The notes under the pieces: generated by a model
What the model was told of the DNA's origin: nothing
The model's input: the letters and a program-made list of their open reading frames with translations, nothing else
Databases searched by the model: none
Program-made: the position numbers and the translations under genes
DNA from: Physcomitrium patens
Taxonomy: Eukaryota > Streptophyta > Bryopsida > Funariales > Funariaceae
NCBI RefSeq assembly: GCF_000002425.4
Contig: NC_037253.1
Location: forward strand, 19,601,602-19,665,601
Length of the DNA stretch: 64,000 nucleotides
Reading direction: 5' to 3'
Part shown: one piece after another, positions 12,903 through 25,900 of the stretch
Position numbering within the stretch: position 1 is the first letter of the stretch
How the letters are laid out: each line of letters begins with the position of its first letter

Positions 12903-13232
12903 TCAAAGGGAGTGTGGAAGTGGAGGTGGTTGTCGATCATAGATCCGATTCTCTAAATTGAATGAGCACCATCCCAAACTCATCCATCCATCCAACACAC
13001 GCTGGACACTCCCGCCAGGAATGGAACACGTCGACGCGGCATTTAATACAGTGTGTGAGAGCCAACTCAGCGGCAACGTGGACGCATACTGAAGCCTTAT
13101 TGTGCCATTTCCGGCCTCCACGTCGCCAGATTCTGCCGTCACAATTTCAAGTGCCCGCTCCACTAAACACACCCTAATATTAGCGGACATACGAGCCTTG
13201 GTCTCCTCCTGTGCACGCGCATACGGATCCAC
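12903..13232 (-). CDS. Hypothetical ORF, weak
   Basis: This is a 109-residue frame starting MDPYARAQEETKARMSANIR, in a patch of higher GC. The first 60 residues have a balanced, soluble-protein composition; the tail is serine- and proline-rich. No domain is recognised and overlapping plus-strand frames are also open. It could be a first exon (a possible donor lies after the codons for SANI) or chance. Confidence 0.2.
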   Translation of the reverse strand: MDPYARAQEETKARMSANIRVCLVERALEIVTAESGDVEAGNGTIRLQYASTLPLSWLSHTVLNAASTCSIPGGSVQRVLDGWMSLGWCSFNLENRIYDRQPPPLPHSL

Positions 13233-14769
13233 TCACCTACGTATTTACCTACGATATTCCACGGTGAACGTGTACGGTGCCGATTATGGCGTGGGAAATT
13301 AGCCGATTCCTTATCATAATTACGGTTGTTCTTAGTCAGCAAGGTGGGCATGGAAGCCTTCCGTATTCCCCGACACTTGGGAGCTGTGCATGTTTTCCAT
13401 GATATCGAAGTGTCTTAACTACGATATTGTGATGAGATTATGGGATTATGTAACAGTATGCTAGGCTGTTGCTTTAGGCTTTTCTCATTCAATTCCAATT
13501 TACCAAATATGGTCATTCATGGTATGTATTTCGGGAAAAAGAAGCGTGAAGTGGGGTTTATTGTGGGGGGCACGTTTGATGAACCTCTATTAGAGATAGT
13601 ATTAAACATGACAACAGTAATATTTGTTAAAGTTTTGGTTTTTTTGAATTCGAAGCATTAACGCCCAGCATCCATGGCCGATTCTGAGATCTACACGTGT
13701 TAGTTTTGCTTCACTTTTAGAGATAGCTAGGAAGATGGGGATTGTTTATTTCTGGGCAGCCATTTTTTTTTGTCAAGTGGAGCAGGAACTTTTTTGAGCG
13801 AATTTCAACTTTTGCACGCAAATGGCTGTTGCTGAGAGATAACTTTGTTGACCGCTGGCAATGTGGTCAAAAGCCCCCTCCACTTGGCTATTAATGTTCT
13901 CAAATGCTTCGAGGTGCAGATTGATCGGTAGTTCGATACTTCGGGCAAGCTTAGAGTTTGAAGTTGTCTTGTTTCAATACTATATTATTTCAACTATTTT
14001 CTACGTGATAATTGTTGTTCTTGCTCTTTTTTGTTGACAATATTCAAGTTAGTTATCGATATAGATCAATTTTAATAATACATCAACTATTGATATTCGT
14101 AGGTTCAAATTTTAGTTTTGTTGCAAACAAGGAAGTTGTTTATGGTTTTGAACAAATCATGTATTATCCATGTGTACTTTTAATCACTCAAAACTGGTAA
14201 GTTGGTGCAAAGAGGTTGGGGGATTCAGATTCCCACTGTGAAATTCCTAAATCTGGCTAGTAGATGTTTGCACGGAGATAATGATTTTCAGATGTTTTTT
14301 ATAAAAAAAACCAAGAACGGTGTTGTATGCAGTTGAGTTTGTAACAAAGACAGAACCATCTGTTTAGAGAATTTGGGTATTACATACATATTCAAGTGAG
14401 CCAAGCGCTAATGTGACGATCTCTACAAGATCCTTAAACATAGATATGTATTGCAAAGGAGTGCAAACCAATCATATCAAAAAATTTCACTCAAACTTCA
14501 CTGTAAAAATTATGATGGATATACCGAATGCACATTGTGTTTGTGCGCGCGCGCGCACACACACGCACATATATGAGGTGGAAATGATCTATGAGGTCTC
14601 ACCTCAGAAGCCAAAACACCAGGAAGTGGCCCCACATGAGCTATAACTCTTCACACTATTTTGACAGCCTGGTCCTCTCCTTTACGAATTAAGATCCCGG
14701 TTCCAAAGAGTTGAAGCTGGAAAAGTACCCACTTTTTTTCCGACTGAGTATGAGTGGCCAAACAAACAC
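13233..14769. other. Intergenic DNA, no supported gene
   Basis: Short ORFs (13440-13661, 14012-14200 and 14413-14646) are hydrophobic or low in complexity and carry no domain. A purine-pyrimidine alternating run of GC and AC units lies at about 14546-14567. Nothing else stands out. Confidence 0.4.
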
Positions 14770-15140
14770 TTAGGAAAGCCCCTGGTATTTGAAACGAATG
14801 TCACCGTCCTGGAGGGTGACCTGAAGGTTCTTCGAATGCTGCACTATCGATGGGGAGTTTTTGCAGAAGAAAAGGATTTTGGTTGAAGCACCGATGGTTA
14901 GCCACGCCACCAGGGTGCTCCGAAAATCTCTGTCTAGACCCTGTGCTTGTAGACCTGCCTTGTATTTGCTCACTCCAATTGCTTTACCTCCTGTGTTCCT
15001 CTTGAGAATTTCAATGAGAACTGGGTGATTGTGTTATGTTCGGCAGGTTTCCGTAAGGAGACAAAAGGATTTTCTACTCGGGAAACATGGAGGCTGTTGT
15101 CATGGCAATGGCACAGCTTGTTCACAATGTATGGAGAGCG
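14770..15140 (-). CDS. Probable 3' end of an unidentified gene, two exons
   Basis: The upstream exon would be 15140-14988 (51 codons). It follows a strong acceptor (a run of T then CTCACAG) and ends at a GTAAAG donor. It reads PYIVNKLCHCHDNSLHVSR followed by NPFVSLRKPAEHNTITQFS. The next exon would be 14940-14770, after an acceptor AAGCACAG, and reads GLDRDFRSTLVAWLTIGAST, then NLQVTLQDGDIRFKYQGLS and a stop. Both junctions are phase 0, so the two join without a shift. An alternative is that the second exon starts further upstream in the same frame, beginning PVLIEILKRNTGG, which would exclude the first. I do not recognise the family. Earlier exons were not found with confidence between 15141 and 15480. 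Confidence 0.4.
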
Positions 15141-16505
15141 CTGTGAGAAAAAAGGGGCAAAAATGTCTCTTAATGTCGAGAATCTTTACTCAAACAACCC
15201 TTTCGGCAAACATATTTGTTCCGAAGTGAGGGATCTTCTCTCCCTTCACAACTAAACAAGCACAGGCAGACTCCCTGTAGCAGGTGGTCTCTCAAGGTGA
15301 AAGAGTAACTCACATACAGCAATTCGGAATCCCTGCTTCGAGAACCTGTCGTCCTCTAAAAATGGGTGTCGAAGGTTTAACAAATAAGAAGGCGATACTT
15401 TCTTCAGTAAGCATGGGTTCAGTGTTTGATCGACAATATGACACTGGATAGAATGATTGCAAGGAGTGGTCAGAGTCACGCTGTCCTACAAGGAGTGGAG
15501 ATCAATGACATTGGAACTTGACCAAATATTTTTATGAGAGAAGGGAAGCTTTCACTCTGCCTTTGAAATGCTCGTGGATAGCATTTAACATATGACCTGA
15601 ATTGTGTCTACTTGGTGATGTAGCGTGAGGGATATATATATATATATCTATATACACACGTATGAATATTCCTGTCCTAGTTGACGACGATAACATTGTT
15701 TCACTTCAATTCATGCAAGCAGATACCACCTCTCAAGTCCGCAAACTTATAGCTTGAATTTTATTAATTTATTTTCTTTCAAACAATTGTGTGTCAACGG
15801 TAGACCATGGGCATTTAAACTACTCATTACGACTGCGAGATCAAGTCTTAGATCAAGTCGTAGATACTCGCTCCCGTTTCCAAATAATATGCATTACAGT
15901 GAGAGTAAATGTATACTGTTCTCGTGCATAAATAAATATACATACACACACACACGATATCTAGATCAACTGTCTCAAAATTTATTGCTGAAAACCAGAC
16001 TCAGGCCACTGCAGATGCCTCACAGGAGCTGAACATGAGCTTCACCGATCAAATTGCCAATCCTAATTGATAACTTAAAGCTTATTTCCATGGAAGCGGT
16101 AAACTGCTCGCCGCACTAGAAATTAACAGAAAGTGTGAGACTGTAAGCTTTCTACCTCGAGCACCTGATTCACTAGAATGATCCATGACCTTTGAAGTCA
16201 TGTCAATGGAAATCTGGGTCAATAACATCACCAGAATTGGTACTTAGAAAAAATTGTAGCAGTAGTAAATGCCTGAGCGTGTGTGAATTTCTGCAGACCA
16301 CATAAAGTTGTCTGATATCTTGCACATTTCCACAACCTTAATAAACTAGTAACTGTGAGTCTAAGGAATAGGAATACTACATGAAAATTAAAGTGATTAA
16401 TTGCACTATAAAGTGTTAGTGGAAAAAGAAATATTGGGTGCAAACCTTCGGTTGTTAAGAAAAATGTACTTAATAAGATTGTTACATAGTGATTTTAAAG
16501 TTTTG

Positions 16506-16537
<32 letters not shown>

Positions 16538-16600
16538 AAAAGGGTTAAGAAAAAATAGACGATTTTTTACAAGATATTTAAAAAAAATATAGGATTATAG
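15141..16600. other. Flank with unplaced exons or UTR; microsatellites
   Basis: The GC content stays moderate to about 16300, and several short ORFs lie on both strands (for example 15252-15479 minus). None joins the 14770-15140 exons in frame. An AT run lies at about 15632-15648, and a GAA repeat at about 16514-16534 creates a poly-glutamate ORF that is not a gene. Confidence 0.35.
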
Positions 16601-16828
16601 TATATGGTGACTTGCTAATCCTATGTGTTAATACAAATTTGATTCTTTTAAATTATTTAAAAATATATTTCTTCAAACATTCTTAAATACAAACTTATTA
16701 TTGTTTAATCTTCAATTCTCCTTCAATCCTTGTATCATATTTCTAATATTATAATAAATGCCTATCTTACTTCAATTATAAAATTAAATAGTAGGTAAAA
16801 ACATGTTGAAAAGATAATAATAGACTTG

Positions 16829-16862
<34 letters not shown>

Positions 16863-17850
16863 ACAAAGCACATAATTTGATAATCTATATGAAAAAATGT
16901 TATAAATTAATATATATTTAAAATAGATCTTATGTTCTTAATTTTTTTTATTTTATTATTATTATTTTTTGAAATTATAAGATATTAATGAGCTACATGA
17001 GACTTTATATTATGCTTAGATATTAAGAATATTAATTTATAAAATTAGTGTAATGTAAATTAAATTGGATATATAAAAATATTAAAGATTTTCTATGGGA
17101 TTTATATTCTTTTTTAAAATTATAACTATTTTGTAGAATTTGAAGTGACCACTAATAATTCTAAATGTAGTAATACAGAACAATGGTAGTAAATTAACAT
17201 ATAATAGAGGTGATTTGACCATATTGAATTTTAAAAGACATTGAGCTTGTATAAATAGAGGTTGCTTTAATTATTTCTAAAACTTTAAGATGTATTACAT
17301 TTAAACTACCATGTATAAATAAAGTGTATTAATGCGTAATTTTAATTTATTTGGAGGACATAAAAAAATAGAGTGTTAAGCATAAGATATTATGCAACGA
17401 AAGGCATGATTAAAAATGCATCTAAATAGGACTTGTAAAATATAGATGATACTAAATATTTAATAAAGATAAATTTATTACTATTATTATTTAAATCTTT
17501 ACATTCTTCTTTCAGTGGAGGATCTTCAAAACTATCAATTTTTTTAAAAAAGGTCAAATATTGCAAATTTTATTTATTTATTATCACCTTGTAATTTTTG
17601 AATTCTCTGTTTTTAAATGTTTTAATAACTCTCAAATCCTTACTTTTACTTGAGGCTATGTTGAACACATTATATCACTTCTTCTTAATTATAGACTTAA
17701 ACTAGATTTTAAAAATTTATATTAGAAATTATAATTCTTAATAGGTTATTATTATTATTATTATTATTATTAAAATGAAAAAATAATTATATATCAATTT
17801 TTTTAGAAAACTATATTTCAAATAAAACCAATTCCAAGTTTTTTAATTGA

Positions 17851-17893
<43 letters not shown>

Positions 17894-19148
17894 CACTTAA
17901 TAAGATTAAAAATAACCTCAACATGTCAGATGAGTCTTTAAATCTAGAAAGTATTTAATTTATTTATAATTTCTCATGTTTATTTTAAACAACTTTATAA
18001 TATATTTGTTAATTTAATAATTTTATTATTTGAAATTATTTAATTAAATGTGTTGAGATGTAAATGCAAAACGTATAATAAATATCCAAAACCTCAAATT
18101 CAGTAAATTATATTAAAATATTCTTCCAACAAAGTAATGTAATACTATTAAATTTCTTACTTTCTAAAATATACAATTGCACATAAGTAAGCATTTCTAC
18201 TAATAATGTTTTTTTTTTTTTAAAGAATGACCAAAGTTTCTTTAAGCATTAGTAACTTTAAAGACATCCATAAGTTAAGAGTAGTATTTTTAAATTCTAA
18301 AGCAAACAAACAAATATATATTTTATTCTTTAACGAGGTACATTACCAATAAGATTATTTCTTTCTAGAAGTTTAATATTAATAAGTCCATAGTTCAATC
18401 AATTTTAAAAATAGTAAAATCCTAAAAAGTAAAAAGATAAAAAAGATGTACACAAAAAAACACATGGAATAAGATTAAATCTTACTTCTAATATCTTGTA
18501 TTTATATATAGAAACATTTGTATTAAGGTGCTTGCTGACTAATTATTTTTAGATTACTTTTTGATGAAAATATTTAATGAATGAATTTTCTAAGTACTTA
18601 CCTACTATTAATTTTTGCTATTACCTTGAGTCTAGTTGTTATCTTAGTCCTAATTACCACAACTCTCTTATTTATTAATTAAAATTAGTATATTCTAGAA
18701 AATAATCTAAGTTTAGTTTAAACTAATTTTTACAGTATTTAGTAATATAGATGTTAAAATTCATATCAATTTTAATGTAGAAAATTATCCTCTCGCAAAA
18801 TCAATAAAAAATAATTAAGTTTTAAAGTATTGCAACACTATTTTGGTTTTGTTTTGTTTGTTTGTGAAAGCTTTTAAACCCATACCTATTTTTGAACTTA
18901 TACACTTTTTCAACAAAATATTTTTAATAAACAAGGTGATCTTTTTTAAAATTATAAAAAACTGATGAACTAAATAAGTTCTTGGAATGTATTTACAATG
19001 TATTTACAAAAAGATGTATGAAAAAATTCTGTAAAAATTCTGTAAATATTTGGATTTTTATTTATTTATTTTAATTTATGCCTAATAAAATCTTACTGAC
19101 TCAATTTTGTAACAGTATCCTTATATGATTAGAGATATTTATATGTAT

Positions 19149-19190
<42 letters not shown>

Positions 19191-19250
19191 TTATAATCCT
19201 GCAAATTATTTCTCAATCTCTAACAGTACCACAAAATCATGTTTCCTTGC
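16601..19250. repeat. AT-rich repeat-like DNA with microsatellites
   Basis: No ORF of note occurs on either strand. Simple repeats include an AT run at about 16831-16859, ATT triplets at about 17745-17772, a T run of about 36 at 17854-17889, and an AC run grading into AT at about 19149-19190. It reads as heavily decayed intergenic sequence between two gene islands. Confidence 0.6.
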
Positions 19251-19302
19251 ACCAACTTCCCTTGGCTGATGAACAAGTTAATGACTTCTTTTCTTGGCGA
19301 GC

Positions 19303-20213
19303 TCAGCCGAAGACTTCTTGCAGATGCACCTCTATTTCACAAAACATGTAGAAATATATAAAACGGACATGCAATGCATGAAACATGTTCACAAAATGTG
19401 GGTATGAAATCCCAGGGCAAGAGTGAGCAAAGGGGGGGAGGGAGAGCGAACAATTGCTGCTAATAGGAGTGCAAGGTGAGATTTTTCTAGTTAGTTTGCT
19501 TGGTTGCTTGGTTGCAGAAGAGCCCTCATCATCCTCATCATCCAAAGTGCTTTTCCACCCACATGTTCTGAGCGCAATAGTCGTCGTTGAATCTGCTACC
19601 TCCACCGACTTGCGGAGCGCAGCAGGGATGGACACTCACAGCTCTGTCGAAGAAGCCTCATGAATGCCGAATAACAAACAACCAGCCAGGAACCCATCTC
19701 TTCAGAATGGGAAACATTTGAAGCGTTGTCGTGGAGCTGTCTGGGGAAGTAAAACAGGGAAGGGTAGGCACTGTGATTTCAAAGATAGGTAAGGCTTGTT
19801 CTACGCTTGTTGCCTTGAATCCTTTTGCAGGAGTGTGGTGCGAGGACGCTTGTAGTGTCGGTAGTTTTTAAGTTGGCTGAAGTTTTCGAATGTAGAGGTT
19901 GGACCACGAATGTGGATTGTGTAGTGGGGTTGTGGCATCACTGGCATTTGGAAAGGGTTTGAATTTTTTTTTTTATGGTTTCAAAGATGGGTGGAGTGTA
20001 TTTCGCGCTTGTGATGTGGATGTCGATTTGAATTTAATTGAGGAGGTTAGTCCTCTGGAGCGTTGTATTGAACGCGTAAATTTTCCACCTTGTTAGGTCT
20101 TCCGGACTCTTCCGTGTGGCTTGAATGTACTGAATGGTTTACGCTTTGTGGAGGTATATACAAAATTAACATGTTTTTTTACTCTTTGGTGATAGTCAGA
20201 GTGATAAGGAACC
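19303..20213 (+). promoter_or_regulatory. Upstream region / 5' UTR of the seven-exon gene
   Basis: GC content rises from about 19400. The region leads to the start codon at 20214, whose context is AACCATGGC, close to the plant start consensus. A minus-strand ORF (19303-19635, starting MSIPAALRKSVEVADSTTT) could be the first exon of a divergent gene, but its tail is not protein-like. A plus-strand frame at 19899-20096 is more likely UTR or an untranslated-leader intron. I could not place a TATA box. Confidence 0.35.
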
Positions 20214-22610
20214 ATGGCGTCCTACTACAATTGGGCTGGTGGCATTTTCGGAGGACAACCGAACCTTGACTTGCAATCTGAAGGCATGCTCACCAAAGAG
20301 CAGCTGCTGCAACTATTTCGGGACTTTTCGAGCGTTCTTGATCAACCTGGTAAGTATGCCATGTGGTGCATTCTTTGAGATTGTTTTGTTGTCTTCTTGT
20401 GAAAAATGTTGTAGCATCAATTAAAGTATCCGCATTTTCTGAAATTTCATTATTTAAAGAAGTAATGTGATCTCCATTCATTTGCTGGTCTAATGTTGAA
20501 TAGACTGGCCTGCAATATCTGGTTGGTTGTGCTGATAATCCTTGATGACCATCTTCGAATGAACTCGTCACCACCTCTAATTTGGCACCGTTGACGGAGT
20601 CGTGGTTGATTATCATGAACTTTCTCATTCTCTTTCTTACAGATCTGCGTCGCATTGTTTGCTTGTTCCTTTGACATTTTGTCATACGTTTGATGTATTG
20701 TGGTTCCATGGTCTTGTGTGAAAACAGAGACAAAAAGCCGTATTGCAGATGCTATTAAGGACGAGCAGGTGATATTCTTTCGCAATTCTGTTAAAATGGA
20801 CATGACTTACTATACGCTTTATTATGAGTTTCACTTTATGTGAAAAATATGAATGATGCTTTTTGACTAGATGTTGGCCTACTTCGGTGCGGACCTAGAA
20901 TGTGCTGAATGATTGTAATTTTGCTGGATTTGTAAGTGCAATCTCGCCCACTTCATGTACCCTAGCTGTCTATAATGGTTTTTCTTCCCACCCTTGTGTT
21001 TGGCTTGTTCAGTTCTAATGTTTTTTTGAATGACAATATGGATGTCCCAGGAAGCAGTAAATGTAACAACTGAAATTCAGGAGGAGCTGTTTCTCAAGAT
21101 GGGTGTAGGTGACATTCCTCTTCATTCTTCTTCTAAATACGGCTTGCTGGAGATCATAGTGCTTCCTTACATCCAGCCTTCGTAGGTTTTAGCAGCCAGC
21201 TTCTTATACTCGCAGAATCTATTCACTGGCTTGCAGGGATGGATCTTATGAAATGTTGCAGATTATGTTAGTGGGACATGTCTACGTCTACCGTGCTTTG
21301 ATTGTGCAAGAACTTAAAGTGGTCAATTTTCTGTTGGTGAGATTTTTCTTTGCTGAATGCAAGAATTTAGGTTCTTGGTCCAGCATCTTGGCTGAGACAA
21401 AATGTGTCAAAGGTATGAGAACATAATGTTGAAAGTATCATTACTACCCCTTTGTTTGCAGATCCGAAATTTGGAATTGAGTGCTTGGGAAAGGTGAATA
21501 CGGTTTACTCAGATGATCGTGACTTGATGATTCAATTCTACCAATTCGTGTCGCGGTAAGCACAAGGATATTCCCCACAAGTTATTAGAAACTCGCTTTT
21601 TCTTCTGATAGTGTATACTATATGACGTGGAGGAAACAGGAATTGATGCGTTTCATAATTCCGAAAGTTCGAATCTCGTATTTGTCATCACCTGCTAGTT
21701 TTACTTATGATAATGAAATCATTGGTTAGGGAAGAGATGGCATGTGAAGAGGCAGAATTAGGACCGGAAGCTTTTGCACGGAAAATGGAGGAGGTCAAGA
21801 AGTCTCAGCAACAGGTACACACACATAAAATTATTGAAAGTGCAGAAAAACATGCGAAGTGATCATTTGGGGGTGCTGGAAAAACTTGGTCCTAGTCCTA
21901 CAATAGATGTATTTATTGATGGTCAAAAAATTGTATTCTTTTTTCGGTCGTCATAGTGAAAGTACAAGGGACGTGGAGAGTGGTCTGCATCTTGGTGTCT
22001 AGTAGGATCGAAATTGTCTGCATCATTGTCTGGTACATATCGCATCGGAAAACAATGTGCAAGGTGATTGTAACTAGCAGTAATATAACATGTGCTTCGT
22101 CTATAGTCATGTAGCTTGAACATGTGCTTTATGCAGCAAAGGGGTATGTTGCAGCAACTGCGAGCCTTTCCTGTAGATCAGCAGCAAGCATTTTTTCAGA
22201 TGGTAAGTATCTAGCTCAACTTGACTCATAGTTCCTTTTTACTGCACTGACTGCAGATGTCATATACAAGTGTACCTTGAGAGCCAGTTCTTTTAACATT
22301 CTCAACAGACTCAACTCAACACACGGAGTTCATTTCATATGCATTTTTAGCTTGAGGACATTTTTTCACTTTTGTTTCAATCTGTTCCTACGCTCGCTTT
22401 GTTTTGGTATTTCCCCAGCTACAATCCAAAATGCACGAGGTGCAAAGTGAGGGTGGTGCAGCTATGACAACGCAGGAGATTCAGGAATTCTTTCAACACC
22501 AACAAACGCTACTCCAGCGGAAGGGTAGTCCATCCTCTCAACAGTATACCCCAGACAACAGTGGCACCTCAGGAACTAGACCAGGGTCTCAACCCAAGTT
22601 TTACGGATGA
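20214..22610 (+). CDS. Uncharacterised 223-residue plant protein, seven exons
   Basis: The exons are 20214-20349, 20728-20768, 21051-21108, 21462-21555, 21730-21814, 22137-22202 and 22419-22610. All introns are GT-AG, the phases agree at every junction, and the frame closes in 224 codons including the stop. The N-terminus is glycine- and aromatic-rich (MASYYNWAGGIFGGQPN), followed by a helical region (LTKEQLLQLFRDF). A central core contains KFGIECLGKVNTVYSDD and IQFYQFVSREEMACEEAEL. The last 80 residues are glutamine-rich and probably disordered, with QQ-rich stretches ending QPKFYG. No signal peptide, membrane segment or catalytic motif is visible, so a soluble protein acting through contacts is likely. 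I do not recognise the family and give no function. The very short second exon (41 bases) makes automated prediction error-prone here. Confidence 0.75.
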
Positions 22611-24569
22611 CACCATTTAACACATGAAAGCAGTGGGTGATTCTTATGACCAGGGTCCAATTAGAAGTCTGAATACTTAACTGTCTCGGAAAGGGGTAGT
22701 CAATGACGGTAGCTTTTGAGAGCCGAGAAAGATGGTGCTTTCTTTGTTACTATTCTTTTCAATGTTGTACATCTAGAGGCTCATGTTTTTTCTCTTGCTG
22801 TCTGCCTCATTTCTTCGACCGTTGCATCTGCATAACGATGGTGTTTTAGAGCGATGATTCCTGTGTGCATGCTTTTTGTAGACCTGGAATAATGGTAGCT
22901 TGTCTTGTCTTGTCTTTTTTTTTTTTTTTTTTTGAAAGACGGCATAGCCAGCCTGTATGAGTGTTGCATCACAGCTTCATTAGCCCTTGATACTGGGTAT
23001 TTTGGAGCTGTTATCATGTAGACAGGCCAGAGCACATAATTCGATAACATCATGATGTTAGGGCTGTAGACTAAAGTGAACTAATATAATTTCAAAACCA
23101 ATGAAGTGTTGGAAATATACATTGATTGGAAAGTAAATTAGAGATGTTGAACCTAGCTTGAGATGTTCGCCTCTTAATGTCTCAAAGTGGATTAAAGGTT
23201 TAACATTTATGAAAAAGGTTCAAATGTTAGAATTTTTATTAAATCTTTATATTATGTTATTTTTATTTTTAAAAATGCCATAAATATAATTTGCAAGTTC
23301 CTAAACCATATTAGGATGGATAGTAGAGATAACACTTCTTGTTCGTATTTTGTTTCTTTATTACTAGGTCTTTCTAAAAGTATTATAGAATATGGTAATA
23401 AAAAATAATCTCTACTATCTACAATTTATATAATATTTTCATACACTTCATTCATATTTGTTTGATAAGATGTTTTTACCAATTCTATAATTAATTTACT
23501 ATGTACTTTTGTATTAACTATATTTTCTATTCTTTCACATTTAACATTTTTTTTCTTTACTTCTACTTTAATTCTAGAATCATATTTAAAAACACTCCTA
23601 CAATTTGAATCACAATGGAACACCATAAACCTCTTATTTGTTTGTTTGTTTTTTTTTTTTGTTTTATTTATTTATTTATTTTTTTATGTAAATATATTTT
23701 ATGTGATTAAAATATGATAGTTGCACAACAATTTGATAAAAGAAAATGAAAAAGGATTGCACTTCGGTACTTGTAAAAATTGTCTCTTATTGCCTACTCA
23801 TAATAACATGTATAATTTATAAAAGGCTTTGGAGTTACATACTAAGATTTAAAATCTTTATAATCTTAAGACTTCATCTTCTAAAATCCATGCATAGAAG
23901 TTGGTTCTAAGATATTTTCTTTGGAAATATTCAAAGTTTTTTAAATACTTGATTAAATTCTTTTTTCAAAAGTTATATTTGGTACAAAACCATTTCTCTT
24001 TTTTTCATCCATGTACATATAATTGATGATAATAAAAGTTATAAGATGCTACATTAAGCAATTTATTCTTCTTCTATTTGATTCTCCTAATTTTTTATTT
24101 ATTTAATTATATCTTCAATGCACTATAATATGATTCAATATTATTAGTATTTTGATTGATATAAGGCAAATATTTTAATCCTATCAACTATATATTCACA
24201 AAATAAATTAATATATAATATATAAAAAATATTTAAAATAAAATGTATAAAAATTACTATATAAATTTAGAGAATTTTAAATAATTACGAATACATAAAA
24301 TTTAAAAATTATTATTCTATATTTTATCAATTTATAAATTAAAATATTTTAAAATAATTTTTTTTTAATAAAATTTAAAATATTATTTTAGTATATAAAT
24401 TTAAAACCAATATTATCATTTTTAAAAAAATTTACTTACACATAATAAATTCTAAATAAGTACAAGTATGTATAATAATTGTGTAAAAAATTAAATTTCT
24501 AATTATTTAATACATAAAAAAACTTGTACATTATGCAATGAACATTTTTATGATATATATATTAAAGAT
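22611..24569. other. 3' UTR of the seven-exon gene, then AT-rich DNA
   Basis: The first 200-400 bases keep the composition of the gene and are probably its 3' UTR. A T-rich run lies at 22915-22934. From about 23100 on the DNA is AT-rich with no supported ORF, apart from short low-complexity frames. Confidence 0.45.
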
Positions 24570-24840
24570 TTTTGAAACAAGATTAAGGACAAGAAAGGCA
24601 TTGACAAGAATTAAGAAGGCTTTGTTCTTACCTCTTTACATACTATCTAACTAGAAGCTATGTAGCAACATTTTATAAGATCTCCAAAATGTCTCCAAGT
24701 TGTAAGACATGTATCTAACATACAAGACAAGTTTCACATGTGTATCAGATGACAAACTTCTACTACAAGTGACCAACTTATTGGAAAATTTTTTAACCTA
24801 TCAATTACCTATAAACATATATAAAGTCAAATTGTTGTCG
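24570..24840 (-). mobile_element. LTR fragment of the A/B/D gypsy family
   Basis: In minus orientation the segment shows the family's LTR landmarks: AGGACAAG near its edge, GCATTGACAAGAATTAAGAAG, TACTATCTAACTAGAAGCTA, and the ACAAGTTTC...CCAACTTATTGG blocks. It is shorter than the intact LTRs of about 550 bases and no target duplication is seen. It looks like a truncated, old copy. Confidence 0.6.
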
Positions 24841-25079
24841 TGTTGTAGTTTAGCTATCATGTGAAAATAATGCACATATATGTTTAATGTACAATTTACT
24901 ATATAATATAGTGAAAGTCACATTATTAGTTTTTAGTTGGATACAAAATGTGGTTAGATTACTACTTTGAAGTACTTAGTCTAAAAGGGCTACTATTGAA
25001 GTTAATTTTTATATTGATAATAGTTTTTGTATATTTAGAACCATATTTATTAAAGATTGGTGATTCTTGAAATCTTATC

Positions 25080-25900
25080 TTATTTTTTTATTTGATATTT
25101 AGACCATATATTATGTAAAACTTATTAAAAAAAAGAATAGAGAAGAGTTTTGGTATCAAAAGGGATAGTTAGGCCATCTATATGGATGAATGAAGATAGA
25201 TGATATAAATCTCCATTCCTATTGTCCAAAAGTCATACTTAATGAACTTCAAGGAAGTTGCTTAAAGCCTTATTAGAGATTAGGGTTACTCTTTTGAGGA
25301 CATTTGAATACCAAAGGCTAGAATCAATAAGTTAAGATTTTTGGATATGGGTTTGGTGCAAATTTTGTTTGATTTAAAGTTTTTGTGAAGGAGATATAGG
25401 TGTTCAAAGTCAAGGTGTTGATCTTGTACCTACTATCACTTTTTGGGACATAATACATGCATACAAAAAATAATAAAAGATTAGTGACTAGGATTGAAAA
25501 GAGAATGTTTTTGGCTATATTATACTTATATTATTTGATGAATTCTAAGTTAGGATGAAAGGAATATTGGAAGTTGAAGTCAGTGCTTGGAATCTAAGGG
25601 CAATAAATAACTCAATTTTCTAGTTGTTGTGTTTTGAACTATATCTCAAGAAATTTGATAAGATTTGGCTCAAAATTTTTATTAGTGTGTATTATTATGT
25701 TATTAAGTTATATAAATTTTTTTTGGTATTTAAATTTTTGGTTTTTGAAATATGAAGAAAATAATACTTAGATACTTATAAGTTAGAGTTTAGAGCAACT
25801 GCTAAGGTTTCTAAGATGCCAAATGATCGGCAATAAAATTATGATTTATTCATATGTAGCAAAGCTTAAGGATAAATTCTATATTATCTAGAAATTTTAA
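25080..25900 (+). repeat. Dispersed non-coding repeat, second copy inside element C
   Basis: The sequence around 25180-25320 (CTCCATTCCTATTG, GAACTTCAAGGAAG, GCCTTATTAGAGATTAGG) matches the reverse complement of 49560-49700 almost base for base apart from scattered changes. The similarity continues through 25600-25720 against about 49140-49230. No long ORF is present in either copy. A partly similar, more decayed stretch follows at about 26700-27130. The type of element is unknown. Confidence 0.6.

Noticed and set aside
15754..16032. A 92-codon plus-strand ORF
   Set aside because: No domain, includes an AC microsatellite product, and no splice partner was found.
16401..16592. A 63-codon ORF with a glutamate run
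   Set aside because: It is created by a GAA microsatellite in AT-rich DNA.
21678..21692. AGTTCGAATCTCG, resembling a tRNA B box
   Set aside because: No A box at the right distance and no cloverleaf can be drawn; it lies in an intron of the seven-exon gene.
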